Source of the DNA: an uncultured bacterium
GTDB lineage: Bacteria > Cyanobacteriota > Vampirovibrionia > Gastranaerophilales > Gastranaerophilaceae
Direction: 5' to 3'
DNA length: 14,757 nt
NCBI GenBank assembly: GCA_945833895.1
Contig: CAMAGQ010000026.1
Coordinates: forward strand, 1 to 14,757
How positions within the stretch are numbered: the stretch's first letter is position 1; each line of letters opens with the position of its first letter. Position numbers and translations under genes: made by a program. Below are positions 5,764-12,098 of the stretch, piece by piece. The notes below the pieces were generated by a model. The model was not told where the DNA came from and did not search any database. It saw only the letters and a list, made by a program, of their open reading frames with translations.

Positions 5764-7437
5764 TTAATTATGGATATCCAACTTTTCAAGTTTTTCAAGA
5801 TTATCTGCAAATAACGTTGAAGCCTTATGTAAAGATGATGCAGCCCACGTTAGAGGATGAGCACCCGATACATATTTCACCTGCCCGTTTTTCAACGTAA
5901 TTGCCTCATACGCTTCTGGAACTTTATACGACATATTACTGTAACCATTGGATTTTACCGAATTTTTTGCAGCAATACGTGCATAAGAACGGTTTATATA
6001 TTCAGTTTGACCATTCAATGCTATTTTTATCAGTTTTTTATCAAGTTGAGTCATTTGTTTTGTGTTTGCAACATTATTCAAAAGATTTTTCAAAATAGAC
6101 CCGTAAGCACTTGAAATTTCAGAAACTAAAAACCATTCGGCTTCGTTTTTATGCTTATTATCTGTCCACGAATTTTTTAAAGTATGATAATCAAGGTTTA
6201 AATACTCATCACCCTTATATCTTATCGCACCGTTATCTCGGACTAAAGAACGTCCCATCCGCTTTAATATCAATAATTTTTTAATACTGTCTTTATGCAC
6301 ATCCGCAGAATTTAACTTTTCTGTTTGAATCATAAAACTCATCGCCGCATCAAAATCTCTGGATAAACATTTTTCTTCCCACGGTTGAACTTTTTTATTA
6401 TAAAAACCCTTAAAGGTTTCAACATCAGGATGGTCGATTATTCTCTGTTCGCCTTCTGAAAGCAAATCATAAAGTCCTTTTTTATCCTTAAACACATCAC
6501 CGTGTTTTGAATTGAGTATTCGGTTTTGAATACCTTGAATATTTTTATCAGAAGTTTTTGCATACATCAAACCAAAAACATCACGCATACCCTGATTAAC
6601 CACGGCAGTATCACTTGTCAGAGAATTAACAAAGGTCTGTTCTTCCCACGCACCGCACGACCTTGCTTTCGGGTAATTGATTGATTTCATGTATTTAACA
6701 ATGTTTGAAATTGCATTAACAACTTTATCAGGAACTTCCTCTGCCGACTTATAACCGTATTTCTTTCCTGAAAAACCGCTCGTTATCATATCAACAGCAG
6801 CCTGAAGATAATTACCTGCGGACTCTAATCTGGTATGAGCAAACCATTTGTGCGGTTGTTTGGTTTGTGGAACAAAACAATGTCCGACACCGCAAGGTGT
6901 TTCCTGAGGCCAAAAGCCGTTCTGCCTATATTTTATCGGATTTGCTATCGCCTCATCAAAATTCTTTTGCTGACCTTCATAAAACTCTGTTAGTTTGTTA
7001 AAAATTTTTGTTGCCTTTTCGGGTTTGTAACGTTTGATAAGTTCCATATTATGACAGGTATCCGTAATCCAGATTAAATCAGACATTAACAGGTTTTCCT
7101 TACGGTTTATGAACGACGTTTTTACAAAACCGTTTTCGTCCGAGATAAAATCAAAAGTTCCCTTTTTCTTTGCAAAACTAAACAACTCTTCAAAAGATTT
7201 TAGAGAGTAAGCAGATTTTAAATGCTGTCCGATACCCTCATTGTGAACAGGTATTGTATAATTTCCGAAATTATACTTGCGAGGATTGTACTGAACCAAA
7301 TCACGATAGGCGTAAAAAGGTTTTATATGTCTGGGCTTTTTTAATCCGTTAGGGAAACGTGCCGTAAACGATTGTTCTTGCCCGCTTACTGAAACTTGCG
7401 GAGAATACCTGACATCACTAATTCTTGAAACTCGCAT
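5764..7437 (-). CDS. divergent GH15 glucoamylase / phosphorylase-kinase-like protein
   Basis: This is probably an (alpha/alpha)6-barrel protein of the glucoamylase (GH15) and phosphorylase-kinase-alpha superfamily, acting on alpha-glucans. Landmarks in order over 557 residues: DLIWITDTCHN near 120-130; CGAWEEQTF at 261-269, matching the glucoamylase LWEE segment with the general-acid Glu; AIRYKGDEY at 404-412, matching RYPGD-x-Y; VPEAYE at 506-511, matching the PEQY segment with the general-base Glu; and AHPLTWAASSLHKA at 526-539, matching the LTWS-x-A end of the barrel. Both catalytic Glu positions are thus kept. Overall similarity is low, so substrate and activity are open. The start is the ATG at 7437 with AGGAG 6 bases upstream. 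An extension from a TTG at 7509 looks signal-like but lacks a ribosome site. The protein therefore appears cytoplasmic and may act in glycogen turnover. Confidence 0.6.
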   Translation of the reverse strand: MRVSRISDVRYSPQVSVSGQEQSFTARFPNGLKKPRHIKPFYAYRDLVQYNPRKYNFGNYTIPVHNEGIGQHLKSAYSLKSFEELFSFAKKKGTFDFISDENGFVKTSFINRKENLLMSDLIWITDTCHNMELIKRYKPEKATKIFNKLTEFYEGQQKNFDEAIANPIKYRQNGFWPQETPCGVGHCFVPQTKQPHKWFAHTRLESAGNYLQAAVDMITSGFSGKKYGYKSAEEVPDKVVNAISNIVKYMKSINYPKARSCGAWEEQTFVNSLTSDTAVVNQGMRDVFGLMYAKTSDKNIQGIQNRILNSKHGDVFKDKKGLYDLLSEGEQRIIDHPDVETFKGFYNKKVQPWEEKCLSRDFDAAMSFMIQTEKLNSADVHKDSIKKLLILKRMGRSLVRDNGAIRYKGDEYLNLDYHTLKNSWTDNKHKNEAEWFLVSEISSAYGSILKNLLNNVANTKQMTQLDKKLIKIALNGQTEYINRSYARIAAKNSVKSNGYSNMSYKVPEAYEAITLKNGQVKYVSGAHPLTWAASSLHKASTLFADNLEKLEKLDIHN

Positions 7438-7480
7438 ACTTAACTCCTGTAAACAATACACACTTGTAGATATACTAAAA

Positions 7481-7509
7481 AATATACTATAGATAAAATT
7501 TTTAAACAA
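7481..7509 (-). promoter_or_regulatory. promoter of the GH15-like gene
   Basis: On the minus strand, TTGTTT (7509-7504) and TATATT (7486-7481) are separated by exactly 17 bases. This gives a leader of about 37 bases with a normal ribosome-binding site. Confidence 0.5.
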
Positions 7510-7527
7510 ACAGATTTGTTAAATTTA

Positions 7528-7556
7528 TTTACAAATTTTAAATTATACGTTATAAT
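7528..7556 (+). promoter_or_regulatory. promoter of the TPR gene, predicts a leaderless mRNA
   Basis: TTTACA (7528-7533), a 17-base spacer, and a perfect TATAAT (7551-7556). Only 6 bases separate the -10 box from the ATG at 7563, so the expected first transcribed base is at or beside the A of ATG. There is no room for, and no sign of, a Shine-Dalgarno site. Confidence 0.65.
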
Positions 7557-7562
7557 CATTTT

Positions 7563-8615
7563 ATGGAAAATTTGAGTTTAAATGAGAAGATTAACGAATT
7601 AGTCGTTAAAATGGCGAAAGAGCCAAACAATATTGAAAACTATCACCAGTTATCTGAATTGTACATTCAGCAAAATGATTACGACAAGGTAATGTCAGTG
7701 TTAGACAGCCTTCTGGCAATCAAGCCTGATGATATCAAGGCACTGGTCGGAATGGGTACAATGTGGTTTTACGAAAGAGATTTCCGAAAGTCGCTTTCTT
7801 ATTACAACAAAGCACTTGAACTTAACCCGAAAAACTTTTTGATTTATTACAATATCGGAAATGTTTTTGCGGAATGGAAAAACTTCTCGAAAGCTCTTTT
7901 CTATTATAACCGTGCAATCGACTTAAATTCGACAAATCCTGAAGTTTATAACGCAATAGCTATGTTATATCAGGATATTGAAGATTATGTCGAAGCAAAA
8001 GCATATTACGAAAAATCTTTATCGTTAGACCCTGAAAATTCAGGTGCATTGATTGATTTAGGTAATGTATGTTTCAAATTGCACGATTATGAAACAGCAT
8101 TGAAATTATTCAAAAAAGTTTTTGTACTCAATCCTGACAATGAACTTGTCGCAGTTTGTATCGGAAACGCTTCAACTCTTATGAAAGATGAGCAGCAAGC
8201 TTACGCATACTACGAAAAAGCATTGTCAATGACAGAGGATAAATACAAAATTTATATTTGTTACGCAATCTCAATGACAGAATTTAAACGCTATGAACAA
8301 GCGATTGAAATGTTCAAAAAAGCAATCGCATTTGATGAAAAATCACAAAACGCTTACGTTCTGCTTGCAAATTTGTATTCAACATTAAACAGAGTTCCTG
8401 AGGCAATTGAATTGTATAAACAAGCATTGAGAGTTGCACCGAATAACGCTGAAACCTATATGTTACTTGGCAACGCTCACTACCTTGATAACGACATGGA
8501 AAAGGCAATTTCTTCATACAAATCATCAATTTCACTTGCCCCTGACAATGATGAATACAGACTTATTTACAGTCAGGTTGTAGAAGATTATGTAACTTGC
8601 GGCGGGTGCAAATAA
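7563..8615 (+). CDS. TPR-repeat protein
   Basis: The 350 residues are built of about nine tetratricopeptide repeats from residue 25 to 335, each 34 long with the usual A/Y/A/P pattern (for example SLSYYNKALELNPKN, ALFYYNRAIDLNSTN, AIELYKQALRVAPNN). Such arrays are protein-docking scaffolds, and the partner cannot be read from the sequence. There is no signal peptide, membrane helix or catalytic domain. The C-terminus ends in YVTCGGCK, with a CGGC that could bind metal or form a disulfide. The stop codon overlaps the ATG of the Tic20-like membrane gene by one base (TAATG), so the two are co-translated and may work together. The start codon is set by the promoter only 6 bases upstream. Confidence 0.85.
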   Translation: MENLSLNEKINELVVKMAKEPNNIENYHQLSELYIQQNDYDKVMSVLDSLLAIKPDDIKALVGMGTMWFYERDFRKSLSYYNKALELNPKNFLIYYNIGNVFAEWKNFSKALFYYNRAIDLNSTNPEVYNAIAMLYQDIEDYVEAKAYYEKSLSLDPENSGALIDLGNVCFKLHDYETALKLFKKVFVLNPDNELVAVCIGNASTLMKDEQQAYAYYEKALSMTEDKYKIYICYAISMTEFKRYEQAIEMFKKAIAFDEKSQNAYVLLANLYSTLNRVPEAIELYKQALRVAPNNAETYMLLGNAHYLDNDMEKAISSYKSSISLAPDNDEYRLIYSQVVEDYVTCGGCK

Positions 8616-9019
8616 TGAATAAATTCTCTGTCAGCATATTCGACAGGATATTTTCCGCAATTTCGTACCTCACCGCAGGATGGGGCGGAGTTATAATTTT
8701 ATTCTTGTTGTATTTGCGAAAAAAACACGTTTCACATTTTTTGAGGTTTAACGCTTTGCAGTCAATCTTTCTCGCATTGTTGTTTTTCATACTCTCAATG
8801 GGTGTCGGGCTGATTGCCAACATTTTAAAATATATTCCGATAATCAATTATATTGTGAACAGCATATTATTTTTCTTTAACAGACCGATTTTATTTCAAT
8901 GGTCGTTTATCCAACTGTTTTTACTGGGCTTAACGGTTTATATGGTGGTGTTTTCCATACTCGGGAAATATCCGAGAATTTATAAGTTGTCCAAAATCAT
9001 TGACTACAACGCAAAATAG
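8615..9019 (+). CDS. Tic20-like multi-pass membrane protein
   Basis: The 134 residues have about three or four membrane helices. The segment DRIFSAISYL followed by RKKHVSHFLRFNALQSIFLALLF fits the Tic20 family, where a D-R-x-F start and an HF-x-RFN-x-MQA motif precede the second helix. In chloroplasts Tic20 is a core of the inner-envelope protein translocon. Cyanobacterial and bacterial homologues have no settled role. A DUF4870-like membrane protein is the alternative, as it shares the general HFxxFNxxQ pattern. The start is the ATG overlapping the TPR stop by one base, with a weak GGCGGG upstream, consistent with translational coupling. The frame extends upstream to 8597 but lies inside the TPR gene, so I reject the longer form. 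Confidence 0.65.
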   Translation: MNKFSVSIFDRIFSAISYLTAGWGGVIILFLLYLRKKHVSHFLRFNALQSIFLALLFFILSMGVGLIANILKYIPIINYIVNSILFFFNRPILFQWSFIQLFLLGLTVYMVVFSILGKYPRIYKLSKIIDYNAK

Positions 9020-9040
9020 GTAAAATATCTTAAACTTCGG

Positions 9041-9082
9041 TTGACAAAAGAGTTTGGTTGATGTTTTATTATTGTATATACT
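9041..9082 (+). promoter_or_regulatory. rpsL-rpsG promoter region, two overlapping candidates
   Basis: A perfect TTGACA (9041-9046) stands 17 bases before TTTTAT (9064-9069). A better -10, TATACT (9077-9082), stands 17 bases after a weak TTGGTT (9054-9059). Either gives an unusually long leader of about 105-120 bases before rpsL. Confidence 0.5.
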
Positions 9083-9123
9083 AGTCGATATTTCGTGCTG
9101 AATTTTGCGATTAGTAAGAGTAT

Positions 9124-9169
9124 AAGTCGGGATACGAAGCCCAAGTTCCCAGTACGACTTAGGTAGGGC
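9124..9169 (+). ncRNA. structured rpsL leader, possible pseudoknot
   Basis: AAGTCG (9124-9129) pairs with CGACTT (9155-9160), and GGA (9130-9132) pairs with TCC (9147-9149), giving a bulged hairpin. Its loop carries GCCC (9139-9142), complementary to GGGC (9166-9169) just 3' of the stem, which would make an H-type pseudoknot. The element ends 17 bases before the rpsL ribosome-binding site. Ribosomal-protein operons are often controlled by such leaders. I do not recognise a named motif. Confidence 0.4.
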
Positions 9170-9196
9170 AAATTGGTAAAATTAAAAGGAGAAATT

Positions 9197-9583
9197 ATGC
9201 CAACTATTAATCAACTTGTACGTGCTGAACGTAAAAAGTTACAAGACAAAACAAAATCTCCGGCTTTGATGAATTGTCCTCAAAGACGTGGAGTATGCAC
9301 AAGGGTTTACACAACAACCCCTAAAAAACCAAACTCTGCACTTAGAAAAGTAGCCAGAGTAAGATTAACAAATGGATTTGAAGTAACTTCATATATTCCT
9401 GGTATCGGTCACAACCTTCAAGAACACAGTGTTGTTCTTATCAGAGGCGGTCGTGTTAAGGATTTACCTGGTGTACGTTACCACATCGTCCGTGGTACTT
9501 TAGATACCGCAGGTGTTGCTAACCGTGCACAAAGCAGATCTAAATATGGAGCAAAGAAAAATGCAAAGGGAGGTAAGAAGTAA
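9197..9583 (+). CDS. rpsL: 30S ribosomal protein S12
   Basis: S12 sits at the decoding centre of the small ribosomal subunit. The 128 residues include the conserved PTINQLVR start, the TTTPKKPNSALRKVARV loop, and GRVKDLPGVRYHIVRG. Lys43 and Lys88, where streptomycin-resistance changes occur, are wild type. Asp89, the residue methylthiolated by RimO in some bacteria, is present. The N-terminal CPQRRGVCTRVY carries two cysteines. The start is the ATG at 9197 with AGGAG 5 bases upstream. A TTG further upstream at 9173 is rejected. The stop shares one base with the rpsG ATG. Confidence 0.98.
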   Translation: MPTINQLVRAERKKLQDKTKSPALMNCPQRRGVCTRVYTTTPKKPNSALRKVARVRLTNGFEVTSYIPGIGHNLQEHSVVLIRGGRVKDLPGVRYHIVRGTLDTAGVANRAQSRSKYGAKKNAKGGKK

Positions 9584-10053
9584 TGTCAAGACGTTCTAAA
9601 CCAGCAAAAAGAATACCTTTAGCAGATCCGGTATATAACAGCGTTGATATTTCTAAATTTATCAATAGAATTATGCGCCGTGGTAAGAAATCTTTAGCAG
9701 AAAAGATTTTCTACGCTACAATGGAAAGAATCAAAGAAAGAACTGGACAGGATCCTATTGAAATCTTCCAGAAGGCAATGACTAATTCTACACCTTTACT
9801 TGAAGTAAAAGCTCGCCGTATCGGTGGTTCTACTTATCAAGTACCTATCGAAGTTAAGGCGGACAGAGGATTTGCACTTTCTTCTTCTTGGTTGATTGAA
9901 GCTGCTAAGAAAAGAGGCGGAAAATCATTCATTGAAAAATTAACCAATGAAATTATTGATGCTTCAAACGGTCAGGGTGCTGCATGCAAAAAACGTGAAG
10001 ATACCCACAAAATGGCTGAAGCAAACAAAGCTTTCGCTCACTACAGATACTAA
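9583..10053 (+). CDS. rpsG: 30S ribosomal protein S7
   Basis: S7 organises the head of the small subunit by binding the 3' domain of 16S rRNA. The length of 156 residues is the standard bacterial one. Hallmarks are MSRRSKPAKR at the start, NRIMRRGKKSLAEKIFY, EVKARRIGGSTYQVPIEV, and the C-terminal KREDTHKMAEANKAFAHYRY. The start overlaps the rpsL stop (TAATG), and GGGAGG inside the end of rpsL serves as the ribosome site. It is followed at once by a terminator rather than by fusA and tuf, the usual str-operon partners. Confidence 0.98.
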   Translation: MSRRSKPAKRIPLADPVYNSVDISKFINRIMRRGKKSLAEKIFYATMERIKERTGQDPIEIFQKAMTNSTPLLEVKARRIGGSTYQVPIEVKADRGFALSSSWLIEAAKKRGGKSFIEKLTNEIIDASNGQGAACKKREDTHKMAEANKAFAHYRY

Positions 10054-10075
10054 TTTTCAGTAGTTGCAATATATT

Positions 10076-10113
10076 AAAAATGACAGTATGCATTTTGTGT
10101 ACTGTCATTTTTT
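10076..10113. terminator. bidirectional terminator after rpsG
   Basis: AAAAATGACAGTA (10076-10088) and TACTGTCATTTTT (10100-10112) make a 13-base perfect stem with an 11-base loop. T runs follow on both strands. It ends rpsL-rpsG and also the convergent minus-strand pair finishing at 10136. Confidence 0.9.
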
Positions 10114-10135
10114 GACGTAGATTTAAAAAGGTTCC

Positions 10136-11740
10136 TTATTTTTTTGCTCGAATTTCTTGCAAGTCCGAATTTGGAGAAGTTATAACTTTCACATTATACT
10201 CATCTTCAAAAACCGTGAAAACAAGAGGATTTATAAGAGTTGGCAGGCACTGAGCCATAAAAATATTTGATGCCCCAAGTGATGAAACAGCAAGAACCAT
10301 CGAAAGTGTCATAACATCACAGGTCGTGAAGAAAAATATAATATTAGAACTTGTTATACTGTAATTTTCAAAAAACAACTTCAACAATTTGCTCATCAAC
10401 GGAATATAATTGCCGATATTTATTGATAACACGTTATCTTCATCGCTTTCATAAGAAAAACTTATAGCAAATTCATCTTTTTTCAAAGAATTCAAAAGTT
10501 CGTCATAATAAGCGTTTTCGCGTTCATTCAGCGGGTCAATTCCGATTATATAAAGTCTTTTCAAATCACCCGACTTTAAGCGTTCAACAATTTCCTGAAA
10601 TTTCGCCGTAACATCATCCTCGTTATACCCGAGCGGAGTTTCTTTCTTTGTTTTGCCTTTTGAAAAGCCCTTTGCTCGAAGTGTTTCCTCAATGACAGGA
10701 GAAAAATCATTGTTTATTATTCTTTTAACCCCTTTTGGCACGATATAATCTGTCGAAAACAACCGCCCGCGATACAAATATTCGGTATTATTTTTAAAAT
10801 TTTTGGTCATTAAAATCGCACCGGGGAAAGTCGCAAAATCGAGAATACAGTTTTCTGTTTTACTGCCGTAATGTCCCTGAAAATGTTCAAATTTCCTAAA
10901 TTCCGACATCGCATGTGCAATCAACAAATTTGAATGTGAATAAACGTCGATATTTTTACCTTTCGTCGCCTGCAAAACAGCATACAGATTTGAAAAATTA
11001 TTCCCCGAAACAAGAATAGCCTTGCCCTTCCGGCTTGAATGAGAAACATCAATTTTAGATATTCCTTTATAAGTTTTCAAAAATTCGTTTGCTACCTTGG
11101 TTTGCAGTTCAATATCAAGTTCCGTAATTTTACGGATTTCATCTTTCAAAATTTGTTTTGTGATATTTCTTGAATTTAAAGTATTTATTGAAGATAAAAT
11201 TTGATAGAAAATCTCACCATCAAATGATTTTAAGTTTGAATAACTCAACAAATTCAAACTAATACTTTGAAGAACCAACAGTAAAATCGTGACAAATTTA
11301 TTAAGTTCAAAATCTTTGTCAGAAATTATATGATTTTTTTCGCCAAGCATAATCGCTTTAGGCATAGTGGTATTCTCGTCAAAATCAGGAATTGTATCAA
11401 AGAGTTGGAGCGGTTTTCCGGAATTTTCCATAATCTCAATGTAAGTTTTCTTGACTTCTTGCAAGATAAAATATTCATTTCTGACAATTTCGTATAATTC
11501 GTGTTCGCTGTATTCATTAAGTGCCGTCAAACTGGCAAGAATATTAACAATTTCTCGCTGAATTTGTAAATTTTCTACACCTGAATTTTTCAGTTCCAAT
11601 AAATAAAAACTCAAATGTTTCAAAAAGATTACGGCAACGGCCTCAAGTGCCGCAATCGTAGGCGATACAGAGCACGTCGCTCTAGAAGTACATTCATTTA
11701 TTTCTATATTTTCATTTCGTTTTCTATTGTTGTTTAACAT
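10136..11740 (-). CDS. hybrid cluster protein (Hcp)-fold protein lacking the cluster ligands
   Basis: The second half is plainly related to Hcp (hydroxylamine/NO reductase), which normally holds a hybrid Fe-S-O cluster. Matches include KAILVSG at 240-246, IDVYSH at 264-269, AHAMSEFRKFEHFQGHYG at 275-292, FPGAILMT at 305-312, DFSPVI at 345-350 and SSLGASNIFMAQCLPTLINP at 486-505. Compared from memory with E. coli Hcp, each hybrid-cluster ligand is changed: His to Asn247, Glu to Asn271, and Cys to Phe315, Asp402, Tyr430 and Tyr445, with Glu to Asp475. Of the N-terminal cluster cysteines only two seem kept (Cys17, Cys23). The 534 residues match full Hcp length, and the frame is intact. It starts 4 bases after the glutaredoxin stop, with a weak GGA site, so the pair is probably coupled. 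The present role is unknown. It could be a scaffold or a substrate-binding relic under selection. Confidence 0.75.
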   Translation of the reverse strand: MLNNNRKRNENIEINECTSRATCSVSPTIAALEAVAVIFLKHLSFYLLELKNSGVENLQIQREIVNILASLTALNEYSEHELYEIVRNEYFILQEVKKTYIEIMENSGKPLQLFDTIPDFDENTTMPKAIMLGEKNHIISDKDFELNKFVTILLLVLQSISLNLLSYSNLKSFDGEIFYQILSSINTLNSRNITKQILKDEIRKITELDIELQTKVANEFLKTYKGISKIDVSHSSRKGKAILVSGNNFSNLYAVLQATKGKNIDVYSHSNLLIAHAMSEFRKFEHFQGHYGSKTENCILDFATFPGAILMTKNFKNNTEYLYRGRLFSTDYIVPKGVKRIINNDFSPVIEETLRAKGFSKGKTKKETPLGYNEDDVTAKFQEIVERLKSGDLKRLYIIGIDPLNERENAYYDELLNSLKKDEFAISFSYESDEDNVLSINIGNYIPLMSKLLKLFFENYSITSSNIIFFFTTCDVMTLSMVLAVSSLGASNIFMAQCLPTLINPLVFTVFEDEYNVKVITSPNSDLQEIRAKK

Positions 11741-11744
11741 AATT

Positions 11745-11978
11745 TTATCCGTTCAATTTTTCCACGTATGCAATAATATCATCTGATCCGTAAATCTTTT
11801 CGTCATTTTCCTCATCATATAAAAAAGGAACTTGATCTTTTCCGCCGATTGAGAGCAGTCTTAAAACATTATCTGTATTTGTCGTATCAAATTTATGATA
11901 TTTTATATTATTTTCATCCATATATTTCATAACTTTTGAGCAGAAAGGGCAGGTTTCCGTTACAAACAAATCAAACAT
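11745..11978 (-). CDS. glutaredoxin-like protein
   Basis: This small thiol-disulfide oxidoreductase of 77 residues has a thioredoxin fold. The active site CPFC is at residues 10-13 (TETCPFCSKVM). The cis-proline follows in DQVPFLYD, and the tail shows the YGSDDIIAYVEKL helix that contacts glutathione or a partner. The length suits a short class I (Grx3/NrdH-like) glutaredoxin. The ATG at 11978 has a perfect AAAGGAGG 5 bases before it, so the upstream in-frame start at 12011 is rejected. It is the first gene of a two-gene unit with the Hcp-fold protein, which suggests the two act on the same redox process. Confidence 0.9.
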   Translation of the reverse strand: MFDLFVTETCPFCSKVMKYMDENNIKYHKFDTTNTDNVLRLLSIGGKDQVPFLYDEENDEKIYGSDDIIAYVEKLNG

Positions 11979-12081
11979 ATTAGCCTCCTTTTGCCTTATA
12001 ATAAATACCACCGAACAAATTTAGTATAGGTTGTTTGGCTATTAATTCAGATTAAAAGTTTAATTGTAAAATTGTAATTTT

Positions 12082-12087
12082 TATACT
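12082..12087 (+). promoter_or_regulatory. candidate -10 box of wecB, very short leader
   Basis: TATACT stands 11 bases before the ATG at 12099, with a weak TTTAAT 17 bases upstream (12059-12064). Transcription would begin about 5 bases before the start codon. No Shine-Dalgarno sequence is present. Confidence 0.4.
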
Positions 12088-12098
12088 AAACTACAAAT

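Noticed and set aside
7438..7509. 24-residue hydrophobic N-terminal extension of the GH15-like protein that looks like a signal peptide
   Set aside because: It begins with a TTG lacking a ribosome site, overlaps the gene's own promoter (7481-7509), and a strong AGGAG lies inside it just before the ATG at 7437.
8563..8847. 94-codon minus-strand frame across the TPR/Tic20 junction
   Set aside because: It runs antisense to two well-supported genes, has no ribosome site, and its composition is that of a shadow frame.
11979..12011. Longer glutaredoxin start at 12011
   Set aside because: A perfect AAAGGAGG sits inside the extension, right before the ATG at 11978, and CPFC glutaredoxins begin a few residues before the active site.
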